DNA from: Pseudomonas iridis
GTDB lineage: Bacteria; Pseudomonadota; Gammaproteobacteria; Pseudomonadales; Pseudomonadaceae
NCBI RefSeq assembly: GCF_017980685.1
Contig: NZ_JACXXO010000001.1
Coordinates: forward strand, 434,001 to 498,000
Reading direction: 5' to 3'
DNA: 64,000 nt
This document shows, in pieces, positions 1 to 8,001 of the stretch. Positions within the stretch are counted from its first letter, which is position 1; each line of letters opens with the position of its first letter. A program made the position numbers and the translations under genes. The notes beneath the pieces were generated by a model. That model was not told the DNA's origin. It searched no databases and saw only the letters and a program-made list of their open reading frames with translations.

Positions 1-2
1 CG

Positions 3-1031
3 TTTGAGCGTGCCCGTGAAGTTGCCGCCAAAAAGCCTGAGTCCATCCGCGCCGGCTGCGTATTTGCCAAGTCCTGCAAGTTGCCGGACGCAATCATTGA
101 TTACTCCAATCCTTCGGGGATGGTGCCGACCGATAGCCTGAAGGATTACGGCGAGCTGATCGTGCTTGGCGCCCGTGAAGCTGATGCGAGCGGCGCTGTT
201 GCGCTGAAGAAAATAAGTTCGACAGCCATCCCGACGGGGATCGGCCATTTTGCTCTGGCAGGTTCTGCCTTCGAAGCGCTGCCCGCCATCGCCGCCAGTA
301 CTGCAGCGGCCACCCTGGTGGGACTGGTCGCGCTCTTCATACCGTCAAGCCTTGGCGACAGCGCTCTCTACACCGACGAACAACTGCGCGCGCTCAAACA
401 GGCCCGCACCCGCGTACGCTTGCGAATCGAACAGCAGGCCGACGGTCGCCTCAAGGGCTACGCCTTCTATACCGGCAAGAATCGCGACTGGGAAATGGTG
501 GATGTCGCGCAATTCATCGTGCGCGACGGCCAGTTCGTCGCGGTTCTGGATAAAGACAAAGGTATAGAGCTGATCTGGACGCCAGCCGTGGATGGCTCAG
601 ACATCTTCGGTATTCCGGCGCTGGAGGCCGCCCCGCAGACACCGCATATCTGGGTTTATCCACCGACGAAAGCGGCGGATGGGATTCTGGTAAATCCGGT
701 TTATCCGCCGGAGTACGAGGATTTTATTCTGGTGTTTCCGGTGGGTTCGGGGGTAAGACCGCTGTATATAGTGGTTGCGCGTCCGGTATCGGGTGACCAC
801 GACTACCATATTCCCCCCAAGTTACTGCCTGCATTCCCCGACGCAAAACCGGTTCGTAACAAAGGGCATCGCAAGCGCTGGGAAAGCAAAAAACGCATTT
901 ATGAGTGGGACTATCAACATGGAGCGGTCGAGGTTTATAACTGGGAAGGGGATCATCTCGGCGAGTTCGATATACAAACGGGCGAGCAGACGGGTAAAGC
1001 AAAACCTGAAAGACGCACTACAACCAAGTGA
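3..1031 (+). CDS. S-type bacteriocin with colicin E3-like rRNase domain (5' end outside window)
   Basis: The reading frame is open from the first bases, so only the C-terminal part of a secreted antibacterial toxin is seen. The middle part resembles the S-type pyocin domain (SNPSGMVPTDSLKDYGELIVLG and the following beta-rich stretch). The last ~70 residues match the colicin E3/cloacin ribonuclease domain that cleaves 16S rRNA in the decoding site: RKRW, then KKRIYEWDYQHG and a GEFDIQTGEQ-type stretch. The E3 catalytic Asp, His and Glu are all present (codons at 909, 918 and 930), and basic residues close the chain. Receptor-binding and translocation regions must lie upstream of the window. 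A small gene follows after 17 bases and is probably the immunity gene. The family assignment of the nuclease tip is firm; the N-terminal architecture is unknown. Confidence 0.88.
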   Translation, partial: FERAREVAAKKPESIRAGCVFAKSCKLPDAIIDYSNPSGMVPTDSLKDYGELIVLGAREADASGAVALKKISSTAIPTGIGHFALAGSAFEALPAIAASTAAATLVGLVALFIPSSLGDSALYTDEQLRALKQARTRVRLRIEQQADGRLKGYAFYTGKNRDWEMVDVAQFIVRDGQFVAVLDKDKGIELIWTPAVDGSDIFGIPALEAAPQTPHIWVYPPTKAADGILVNPVYPPEYEDFILVFPVGSGVRPLYIVVARPVSGDHDYHIPPKLLPAFPDAKPVRNKGHRKRWESKKRIYEWDYQHGAVEVYNWEGDHLGEFDIQTGEQTGKAKPERRTTTK

Positions 1032-1048
1032 CGATCGAGTATTGAACA

Positions 1049-1297
1049 ATGATTTTTTTAGCTCTTTCTGGATTTTTCCCAGAATCAAATCCAGACGACT
1101 CTCTGCAATATGACAAAGATGTACCGCAGACTTCTGAGCAAGCAGTTCTCAACGTTATGGGATGGAAATCCCTGAAAGACGTACCAATGGGTGAGCATGA
1201 CCTGACGCAAACCCAAGCGAGAGAAATCATGCAGCTCGTCAATACGCCCTTCAGGGACGATTTGATTTACTGCATCGGTCTTTGTCGCGAAGACTGA
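1049..1297 (+). CDS. Probable immunity protein for the E3-type bacteriocin
   Basis: Encodes an 82-residue acidic protein starting 17 bases after the bacteriocin stop codon and ending just before a strong terminator. A toxin-immunity pair is the standard arrangement, and a small acidic partner suits a basic rRNase. It does not look like the classical ImmE3/cloacin immunity sequence. It resembles, from memory, the small DUF7683-type proteins beside pyocin-like rRNases in pseudomonads (a SGFFPE start, VMGW in the middle, a C-terminal cysteine), but that link is uncertain. An in-frame stop lies six bases before the ATG, which fixes the start; the ribosome binding site is weak, suggesting coupling to the toxin gene. 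The immunity role is inferred from position only. Confidence 0.6.
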   Translation: MIFLALSGFFPESNPDDSLQYDKDVPQTSEQAVLNVMGWKSLKDVPMGEHDLTQTQAREIMQLVNTPFRDDLIYCIGLCRED

Positions 1298-1330
1298 AAA
1301 ACTTGATTCAAAAAGGCAAAGTCCACAAAA

Positions 1331-1365
1331 AACCCCGATCAGCTCACCTGATCGGGGTTTTCTTT
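1331..1365. terminator. Bidirectional intrinsic terminator after the bacteriocin operon
   Basis: A perfect 12-bp stem (AACCCCGATCAG / CTGATCGGGGTT) with a 5-base loop is flanked by A-runs on one side and TTTTCTTT on the other. It can end both the bacteriocin-immunity transcript and the convergent glycine-zipper lipoprotein transcript. Confidence 0.9.
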
Positions 1366-1379
1366 ACCCTGAATTTCGC

Positions 1380-1844
1380 TTAGTGCGAAACGCGGCTAGT
1401 CCCGCCAACAGTCGAAATCCGTACCCGCTCGCCGACACGGAACACTTCATTTTCCTGAACCTGCTGCACATAGGCGCGCATGCTGCCGTCGTCTTCACGA
1501 ACGGTGATTTCCACGCCTTGAGTACGGGTCAGGCCTTCTTCGGTTGCGGAACCGAGCAGACCACCCGCCACCGCACCGATGACAGCAGCAACGATACTGC
1601 CCTTGCCGCCGCCGATAGCGCTGCCACCAACACCACCGACCACAGCGCCTGCCGCGCCGCCAATCGGGGTCTTGGTGCCTTCGATTTTGACCGGACGCAG
1701 GGATTCGATGGTGCCCATGCGAATCGTCTGCACGCGACGCGCTTCGTCACGGGAGTAGGAGTCACCGGTCAGGTTCGATTGGCAACCGGTAAGCAACATC
1801 GCCATCGTGGAAAAGGAAGCAACCAGCAGAACAGACTTACGCAT
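1380..1844 (-). CDS. Glycine-zipper outer membrane lipoprotein (SlyB/PcP-like)
   Basis: Encodes a 154-residue lipoprotein. It has a signal peptide with lipobox LLTGC, then a Gly/Ala-rich double glycine zipper (AAGAVVGGVGGSAIGG and GAVAGGLLGS) typical of the SlyB/17-kDa surface-antigen family. A C-terminal beta region ends in VGERVRIS. Such proteins sit in the outer membrane and support envelope integrity; the SlyB members are often under Mg2+ control. The ATG at 1844 is chosen over the upstream in-frame start because the lipoprotein signal begins there and a GGAG lies at the right distance. It stands alone, ending at the shared terminator with the bacteriocin operon. Confidence 0.85.
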   Translation of the reverse strand: MRKSVLLVASFSTMAMLLTGCQSNLTGDSYSRDEARRVQTIRMGTIESLRPVKIEGTKTPIGGAAGAVVGGVGGSAIGGGKGSIVAAVIGAVAGGLLGSATEEGLTRTQGVEITVREDDGSMRAYVQQVQENEVFRVGERVRISTVGGTSRVSH

Positions 1845-2020
1845 AGCATCAACTCCAAAAGAACATCTATTCATTAAACTCCGCAGCTTGACGTCTGTCA
1901 CGACGCAGTGCGGATAAATTGGCTTTCATTCAGGCGAGGTACAGACGCCTGTGCTCTTCCCTCAGAATCCCAACCTTAGCGCCAAATGACCGATCCTGCG
2001 CCACCGCCCCGAGGATTTTC

Positions 2021-2257
2021 ATGGATTACTTCATCATCGTCGTTACCACCGTCGCCGGTCTGTACTTCCACGGGTGGCTGTACTTGCGGATCAAACGCTG
2101 GATGGACCGCGACCTCGCGCTGTCACTGGCCGGCAAGGATGAAGGCAAACGTGCATTCATGCTCGATCAGTTGGCCCGCGCTCAGTCGCTGAAGATCAAG
2201 CGCAGAGACCTGCCGATGTGGCTGGAGGCCGCAGCGGCAGGCTATCTCGCTCGGTAG
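2021..2257 (+). CDS. Small conserved membrane-anchored protein of unknown function
   Basis: Encodes 78 residues. The first ~18 form one hydrophobic segment (MDYFIIVVTTVAGLYFHGW), followed by a basic, helical tail ending in WLEAAAAGYLAR. The ATG at 2021 has GAGG ten bases upstream; the longer in-frame extension lacks such a site. It is probably a single-pass inner membrane protein with a cytoplasmic charged tail. It converges on pdxH with only five bases between the stop codons. I do not recognise a named family. Confidence 0.65.
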   Translation: MDYFIIVVTTVAGLYFHGWLYLRIKRWMDRDLALSLAGKDEGKRAFMLDQLARAQSLKIKRRDLPMWLEAAAAGYLAR

Positions 2258-2262
2258 ACTGC

Positions 2263-2910
2263 TTAAGGTGCCAGACGTTCAAGAATCCAGTCGGCGCCTT
2301 GCAAACGGTAGTTGAGGCGATCGTGCAGTCGGCTGGCACGGCCCTGCCAGAACTCGATGCGCTCGGGCAGCAAGCGGTAACCGCCCCAGTGTTCCGGGCA
2401 ATCCGGCTGGGTATCGCTGAAGCGCTGCTCGGTGGCCTTGAGCAAATCTTCCAGCTCCCCTCGCCCGTTGATCACCCGGCTCTGCGGCGACGCCCAGGCA
2501 CCGAGACGGCTGCCCAATGGACGCACTTGATAATACGCATCGGACTCTGCAGGCGTGACTTTCACCACCCGACCTTCGATGCGCACCTGACGCTCAAGGG
2601 TCGGCCAGAAGAAGGTCATGGCCGCGAACGGATTCGCCGCCAGATGCTGACCCTTGGCACTTTCGTAGTTGGTGAAGAAGGTGAACCCCTGCTCGTCCAG
2701 GCCCTTGAGCAACAGAATGCGGCAATGCGGACGCCCGTCCGCATCTACTGTGGCCACGGTCATGGCGTTGGCTTCAACCGGCGCCTGCTCGGTTTTCACA
2801 GCATCGGCAAACCACTGGTGGAACAGCGCAAACGGCTCGGCCGGGGCTTGCGCCTCGGTCAGGCCATCACGGGTGTAATCACGACGCATATCTGCCAGAG
2901 CCTGGGTCAT
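2263..2910 (-). CDS. pdxH: Pyridoxamine/pyridoxine 5'-phosphate oxidase
   Basis: Encodes a 215-residue FMN enzyme that oxidises pyridoxine or pyridoxamine 5'-phosphate to pyridoxal 5'-phosphate, the last step of vitamin B6 synthesis and salvage. Family marks are the N-terminal [10 protein letters not shown], the FMN-binding stretch [35 protein letters not shown], the [15 protein letters not shown] loop, and the C-terminal [15 protein letters not shown] region that binds substrate. Length is normal for the family. It is followed on the same strand by the OmpA-like lipoprotein gene upstream at 2935, from which it may be read through (24-base gap). Confidence 0.96.
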   Translation of the reverse strand: MTQALADMRRDYTRDGLTEAQAPAEPFALFHQWFADAVKTEQAPVEANAMTVATVDADGRPHCRILLLKGLDEQGFTFFTNYESAKGQHLAANPFAAMTFFWPTLERQVRIEGRVVKVTPAESDAYYQVRPLGSRLGAWASPQSRVINGRGELEDLLKATEQRFSDTQPDCPEHWGGYRLLPERIEFWQGRASRLHDRLNYRLQGADWILERLAP

Positions 2911-2934
2911 GGCGCATTCCTTTTCGTTAGCGGA

Positions 2935-4047
2935 TCACTTCTTGGCGGCATCGGTGGCGGCGACTTTCTTGTCGGTCGCCGCGGCTTTGGCTGGAGCAGT
3001 CTTCTTTGCTGGAGCTTTGGCCGGAGCCTTTTTCGCCGGAGCCTTGGCGGCAGCTTTCTTGGCCGGGGCCTTTTTGGCGGCTGGTACAGCAGCTTTCTTC
3101 GCGGCCGGGGCTGGCGTCACCGGTTTGGCCACTGGCTTGACGTCTTGCGCAGCAACCAGGGTCACTGGCTTCGGCGCCGGCATGTTGTATTTGCTGAGCA
3201 ACGCAACCATGGTGTTTTGCGGGGTCACCAGCAGTTCAACACGACGGTTCAACGCACGGCCTTCAACGCTGTCGTTGGCCGCACGTGGCGCTTCAGAACC
3301 CATGCCGCGCAGCATCAGACGATCACGCTGCAAACCGCTGAGGCGGAAAATCGCCGCAATGGCCTGGGCCCGTTCCTGACTCAGTTTGACGTTGGCTGGA
3401 GCAGCACCGCTGGTGTCGCTGTGACCCAGTACAAGCACGGCAGTTTTCGGGTCGGCTTCGAGGATTTTCGCCACCCGGGTGAACGGGCCGAGGGTGACTG
3501 GCAGCAACATCGACGGGCGATCCGGGTTGAACGAACCTTCAACCGGCGCGGTGACCACCAGCACGTTTTCGCGGCGCTCGAGTTGCAGATTGCTGTCCTT
3601 GATGGCGGTGCGCAGACGCGGCTCGTAATCGTCGAGCCAGGCCTGGGTGACTTTCGGATCCGGCATCGGCACCGCTTTGGTCACAGGCTTATCCTTGCCG
3701 CCGAACGGCCACCACCATTTTCCACCTGCGTCAGCTTCAGCCTTGGCGAAGGAGACCGGTTTCTTGGCTTCAGGTGCTACTTCGGCCTTGATGTCAGCTT
3801 TGGCAGCGGCATCATCGGAGCCGAACGGCCAGTACCACGGATTGCTGCTTTCAGCCTTGGCAACCGGCGCGGTGGCGGCAGGCTTCAGCGGCGCCGGAGC
3901 TGGAGTCGGTGCAGGCTCATTGGCCGCCACTTTGTCGGAAGAACCGAACGGCCACCAGGTGCCGCCGTCCGCGTCGTTTTTAGGAGTCTGTGCACAACCG
4001 GTGATCGCAACACACAGGGCCAGGGCGAGAGTCGTTTTAGCTGACAT
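2935..4047 (-). CDS. OmpA-family lipoprotein with WPFG repeats and Lys/Ala-rich tail
   Basis: Encodes 370 residues. The signal peptide has lipobox ITGC (Cys18). A Pro/Ala-rich linker then carries three short tryptophan repeats (TWWPFGSSDK, WYWPFGSDD, WWWPFGGKDK). The OmpA/MotB peptidoglycan-binding domain follows (VLVLGHSDTSG, LSQERAQAIAAIF, GMGSEAPRAAND, ALNRRVEL). The C-terminus is a low-complexity KKAPAKKAAAK tail like that of histone H1 or AlgP proteins. It is likely anchored in the outer membrane and contacts the cell wall; the basic tail could bind acidic polymers. It lies 24 bases upstream of pdxH on the same strand. Confidence 0.85.
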   Translation of the reverse strand: MSAKTTLALALCVAITGCAQTPKNDADGGTWWPFGSSDKVAANEPAPTPAPAPLKPAATAPVAKAESSNPWYWPFGSDDAAAKADIKAEVAPEAKKPVSFAKAEADAGGKWWWPFGGKDKPVTKAVPMPDPKVTQAWLDDYEPRLRTAIKDSNLQLERRENVLVVTAPVEGSFNPDRPSMLLPVTLGPFTRVAKILEADPKTAVLVLGHSDTSGAAPANVKLSQERAQAIAAIFRLSGLQRDRLMLRGMGSEAPRAANDSVEGRALNRRVELLVTPQNTMVALLSKYNMPAPKPVTLVAAQDVKPVAKPVTPAPAAKKAAVPAAKKAPAKKAAAKAPAKKAPAKAPAKKTAPAKAAATDKKVAATDAAKK

Positions 4048-4127
4048 TGAAAATCCACAAAATGAAGTAATGAAAAATCAGAGCACTTTCGCCCGGATAA
4101 ACAGACGCTTTGAATCGAAAAACCTTT

Positions 4128-4151
4128 CGAGGTTCCGGCCCTGGAACCTCG
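4128..4151 (-). terminator. Putative intrinsic terminator of the serine hydrolase gene
   Basis: A 9-bp stem CGAGGTTCC/GGAACCTCG with loop of six starts ten bases after the hydrolase stop on the minus strand. It is followed by AAAGGTTTTTC, so the T-run is displaced and the site may be weak. Confidence 0.5.
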
Positions 4152-4160
4152 GGTGATACT

Positions 4161-5312
4161 TTACAGACAAGTGGCTAGCACCCGCGCGAGCTTCTGCGCA
4201 CGCGGATCCATCAAGACGTACGGTCCAAGCGTATTTGTCACAAAACCAAACGCGACATCGTGCTCCGGGTCAGCAAAACCGATGGAGCCGCCCGCGCCCG
4301 GATGACCAAAGGCCCGTGGGCCGAGGCCATAGGTGGCGTTGGGCACGTCCGGTTGATCGAGCATGCAGCCCAGACCAAAACGGGTGCGGGTCAACAGGGT
4401 CTTGTCTTCGCCGAGGCTGTGCTCGCGGGTCAGTTCCTGCAGCATGTCGCTTTCGAGCAGGCTGCCATCAAGCAGTCCCGCGTAGAACCCGGCCAGACTG
4501 CGCGCATTGCCGTGGCCATTAGCCGCCGGTTGCTGCATGCGGCGCCATTCCGGTTTGTTGGTGCTGGTGAGCACCGACGGCGGATTGGTGAAGGCGCGGG
4601 TGGTCATGGCAGTGGGTTCACGCATCGTCGTTTGCAGCAGTCGCTGAGCAGCGGCGTCGCCAGCATTACCCTTGCCGCGAGCGATATGCGCCACGCGATA
4701 AAACTCTTCATCCGCCAGACCGACATGGAAATCCAGCCCCAATGGCTTGGCGACACGGGCGACGATCGATTCACCCGGCCCGCGACCGTCGGCCCGGCGG
4801 AGCAGTTCGCCGACCAGCCAACCGTACGTGATCGCGGCGTAACCGTGACCGGTGCCCGGCGTCCACCACGGCGCTTCAGCCGCAAGGGCGTCCACCATGG
4901 TTTGCCATTCATAAAGCGCTTCGGGCGCGAGCAGTTCGCGCAGGGCCGGCAGACCTGCCTGATGACAAAGCAATTGACGCAGGGTGACGGATTCTTTGCC
5001 GGCGGCGGCGAATTCCGGCCAGTAGCGCGCAACCGGAACATCCAGTTGCAGTTTGCCTTCGGCAACCAGTTGCAACGCGGTGACGGCCGTGAAGGTTTTC
5101 GTGCAGGAGAACAGGTTGGCGATGGTGTCGCTGTGCCAGGCTTCGGCGCCATCCTTATCGGCAGTACCGGCCCAGAGATCGACGACGGTTTCTCCGCCGA
5201 CCTGAATGCACAAGGCTGCGCCGCGTTCCTGGGGATCGTCGAACAGTGCGGCGAAAGCCTCGCGCACCGCTTCGAACTGAAGCTCGTAATGTCCCTGAAT
5301 CTGCACCCGCAA
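4161..5312 (-). CDS. Serine hydrolase of the beta-lactamase/EstB (class C-like) family
   Basis: Encodes 383 residues with the SxxK nucleophile motif SCTK (Ser69, Lys72) in LFSCTKTFTAV. A tyrosine-containing second motif lies in GHGYAAITYGWLVGEL, and a glycine-rich GHPGAGGSIGFAD takes the place of the KTG box. This fits the esterase EstB / LACTB-type branch that hydrolyses short esters rather than true beta-lactamases. There is no signal peptide, so it is probably cytoplasmic. It stands alone between the GH50-like gene and the OmpA lipoprotein. The substrate cannot be told from sequence. Confidence 0.85.
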   Translation of the reverse strand: MRVQIQGHYELQFEAVREAFAALFDDPQERGAALCIQVGGETVVDLWAGTADKDGAEAWHSDTIANLFSCTKTFTAVTALQLVAEGKLQLDVPVARYWPEFAAAGKESVTLRQLLCHQAGLPALRELLAPEALYEWQTMVDALAAEAPWWTPGTGHGYAAITYGWLVGELLRRADGRGPGESIVARVAKPLGLDFHVGLADEEFYRVAHIARGKGNAGDAAAQRLLQTTMREPTAMTTRAFTNPPSVLTSTNKPEWRRMQQPAANGHGNARSLAGFYAGLLDGSLLESDMLQELTREHSLGEDKTLLTRTRFGLGCMLDQPDVPNATYGLGPRAFGHPGAGGSIGFADPEHDVAFGFVTNTLGPYVLMDPRAQKLARVLATCL

Positions 5313-5424
5313 CTCCCCCGCGAAAACGCTCTACAAAGTGGCCCGCATTGTTCCAGTCCTTGAGGGGTTTGGGAACAGCTGTGGGCTCGGTGGTCATCTC
5401 CAGGTGATCCTGGCTATCTGAAAC

Positions 5425-7908
5425 TCAGTGACCATTGCCGGAATGCCCGCCCGAGTGTCCAGCCCCTGGCCCTTTACCCGCCTCACCCTTGCGGCCGCCT
5501 TCAGCTTCATGAGCCGCCGCAGCCGGCGGTTTCGCGGCCTCTTTGCCCAGTTGATCGACAGCTTGCAAATTGCCCTTGCGCACCGCGTCAACAAATCCTT
5601 GATACGGCAGATCCGTCACACCGACCAGGCCGAAGTGCCCGTTCTCGCCGTCCAGCAGACGCCCGGTCACGGGTTGATCGAGAAACTGGAACCAGTGAAC
5701 CCCGACAATCGACGACTCGTTCAGCGCCTGCTTGAGGAAGTTGGCGTACGCCGCGCCGCGATCCTCTTCCCTGGCCAGTTGCGTCACGCCGCCCCAGAAC
5801 GGGCCGCGATCGGTCGAGCCAAAGTTGAACTCGGTGATCAATACCGGTTTGTCCAAAGCGCCCAGCGCGGCAAAATCGTAACCGTCCTGCGGCTTGAGGG
5901 TGTACATGTTAAAGCTCAGTACATCGCAATACTGCGCGCACGACGCCACTGCTTCTGGAGTACTGACGGCGAAACGACCGCCGAGCAGCAGTTGATTCGG
6001 CGCATGCCATTTCAGCGAGTCGGAGATGGTCTTGAAATAAGTGTCAGCGAAGACTTTCTGGAAATATTTGAAATCGGCTTCGATTTCCGGATGCTCCGGG
6101 TTCGGCATGGGCGGCACGAAACCCGGATCTTCCATCAACTCCCACGCCGGCAGATCGATACCCCATGCCTTCGACAGCCCCGCCTGGTTGCGGTATTTGT
6201 CACGCAACTGCTTGAGGAACGCGCGTTTGGCCGGTACGTCGGTGGTCATTTTCAACGTGCCGTAAGCCAGCGCGTAACGCGATTGCGCATCGTCGCCGGG
6301 ACCGGCCCACGCCAGTTCGTTATCGGCGAAATAGCCGATCAGCCATGGATCGTCGCGATGATCGCGGGCTGCGATGGCCACGGCACGCTCGGTCGCCATG
6401 GCGAAACGCGGGTCGAACGGATCGGGCATCGCGCCCCACCAGTCGTTGCCGGTGCTGATGCTGGTGTAATCGCCGACGATCGACAGCGGCAAGGTGTACG
6501 GCACGCGCTCGGCATCGACCACGGCGTCTGCACTCCAGTTGCCGAGGGTGTTGAAACCCCAGGCCTGAAGACGATCAAGGGTATGACTGGCCCACTTCTG
6601 CTCATCGACCGTGGCAGTACACGGCGTGGCAGCGGGCGGTTGGGCCGCTGGCGCAACCGATTCCGCTTTGGCCGCCTCAGCGACGCCAGCCCTGGGTTGC
6701 TCAGAGGTGGCAATCGGTTCTGCGGCATTGACGGCGGTTTCCTCAGCCGCGCCGGCCTTGGCCGCTTCGGCCACCCCGGCCTTGACGTCGCTGTCGGGTT
6801 TGCACGGTTCGCCATTCAAGCGCTGCAGGTTGGCGCCATAGAAGTCATACCAGCGCCCGTTGCCGTAGCCTCGGCCCTGATCGGCACCGTTGCCACCACG
6901 GTTATCGCCTTCGCCGAAATGGCTGGCGAGCGGTTCACCGGGTTTTGGCAGGGATTCGAACATCCACTCGCGCCCGGCCACGTAGGTCTGATTGACCTCG
7001 GGGCTGACGGTGTTGACGCCGAGGGAGTAGAACGGATGCCCTTCAGGCGTCACCAGGTACCAGCGGCCGTCACGTTTTTCGGTGCGGAAAAAACCACTGG
7101 CCTTGAACGCAGGACCTTTGCTCCAGCCACCGAACTTGTCCAGTGAGGACTTTTCACGCTCGGCAAGCCAGGTTTTCAGCTGTTGCTGTTCCTTGGCGGC
7201 GGCGGATTTGAGTTGTTCGTCACTGGAGATTTTTTCCGGCCATTTGCTGCGGGTCGATTGGCCGTAAGCGTCGACCAGATTGCCGTACACCGCTTGCGTG
7301 ATCCCCTCGCCGTCCTGCACGCCAAAGCGCTCAAGAAGCAGGCTTTGGGCAACTTTCGGCTGATCCAGCGACAGGCTCACCGATACCACTTGGCTGCGAT
7401 CAATCTCACCGCTGCTGCTGGCCAGCAGAATGCGCTGGCCATCTACGGTCATCGGCATCGGTGGCCCGGCCTTCATGCCCTGGCTCAGTGGCGAACTTGC
7501 CACCAACGGCACCAGCAAGGTTTGCGCCGGGCCCGCCGGCAGATCGACACGACTGGTCAGCGTCTGGCCGTTGTTGCTTTGAATCTGCACGTAGACCGTC
7601 ACGGCCCAGTTCATCGCGCTCTGAATGCGCAGGCTCATCATGCCGGACTGCGACCAGTCCCAAGCGCCGGTTTGCGGGGTCAGACGCAACGTCGGGCGTG
7701 CCACCGCGTTGAACGTCACGCGGCGCAGCACTTCACCTTCAGCGGTTTGCTCGGCGTTGGCTTGCGGCAGGTCGGCGTTTTCCGTGGCGATTTTCACCAC
7801 GTCGGCGGGACGGACAAAGTTGAACAGAGTCTGCTGGCCAGCAGGCGCCGCCAGCAACGGGGCAGCAAAGATCAAGGCAAATACGGCAGGCAACGAACGG
7901 CGGATCAT
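5425..7908 (-). CDS. Secreted glycoside hydrolase, GH50/beta-agarase-like, with internal Ala/Glu-rich insert
   Basis: Encodes 827 residues: signal peptide (MIRRSLPAVFALIFAAPLLAA), a beta-rich N-terminal domain to about residue 230, and a TIM-barrel catalytic domain with GHPFYSLGVNT, GYFADNELAW (likely acid/base Glu) and VLITEFNFG (likely nucleophile Glu). This order matches clan GH-A, closest from memory to GH50 agarases. Unusually, a ~55-residue low-complexity stretch with two AGVAEAAKA copies (coding roughly 6620-6790) interrupts the catalytic domain. The C-terminus is a Gly/His tail (GHSGGHSGNGH). The ATG at 7908 begins the signal peptide; the longer frame would start at a TTG. Substrate is unknown; a soil pseudomonad may act on an exopolysaccharide. 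Confidence 0.75.
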   Translation of the reverse strand: MIRRSLPAVFALIFAAPLLAAPAGQQTLFNFVRPADVVKIATENADLPQANAEQTAEGEVLRRVTFNAVARPTLRLTPQTGAWDWSQSGMMSLRIQSAMNWAVTVYVQIQSNNGQTLTSRVDLPAGPAQTLLVPLVASSPLSQGMKAGPPMPMTVDGQRILLASSSGEIDRSQVVSVSLSLDQPKVAQSLLLERFGVQDGEGITQAVYGNLVDAYGQSTRSKWPEKISSDEQLKSAAAKEQQQLKTWLAEREKSSLDKFGGWSKGPAFKASGFFRTEKRDGRWYLVTPEGHPFYSLGVNTVSPEVNQTYVAGREWMFESLPKPGEPLASHFGEGDNRGGNGADQGRGYGNGRWYDFYGANLQRLNGEPCKPDSDVKAGVAEAAKAGAAEETAVNAAEPIATSEQPRAGVAEAAKAESVAPAAQPPAATPCTATVDEQKWASHTLDRLQAWGFNTLGNWSADAVVDAERVPYTLPLSIVGDYTSISTGNDWWGAMPDPFDPRFAMATERAVAIAARDHRDDPWLIGYFADNELAWAGPGDDAQSRYALAYGTLKMTTDVPAKRAFLKQLRDKYRNQAGLSKAWGIDLPAWELMEDPGFVPPMPNPEHPEIEADFKYFQKVFADTYFKTISDSLKWHAPNQLLLGGRFAVSTPEAVASCAQYCDVLSFNMYTLKPQDGYDFAALGALDKPVLITEFNFGSTDRGPFWGGVTQLAREEDRGAAYANFLKQALNESSIVGVHWFQFLDQPVTGRLLDGENGHFGLVGVTDLPYQGFVDAVRKGNLQAVDQLGKEAAKPPAAAAHEAEGGRKGEAGKGPGAGHSGGHSGNGH

Positions 7909-8001
7909 AAGAACGGAGTTCTCCCTAACGACCAAATGGCCAATGGAAAAGCGATGGCAGAGAGATAGACAACGCGGCGGGCAAAACTGCCCACCGATGT
8001 C

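Noticed and set aside
1845..1901. 19-residue extension of the glycine-zipper lipoprotein
   Set aside because: A lipoprotein signal peptide must start at the internal Met at 1844, which also has the better ribosome binding site.
2218..4044. 608-codon open frame on the + strand
   Set aside because: Antisense to pdxH and the OmpA-like lipoprotein, both with clear family motifs; the frame is open because of high GC at third codon positions.
5428..7146. 572-codon open frame on the + strand
   Set aside because: Antisense to the GH50-like gene; Arg/Gly-rich translation without domains.
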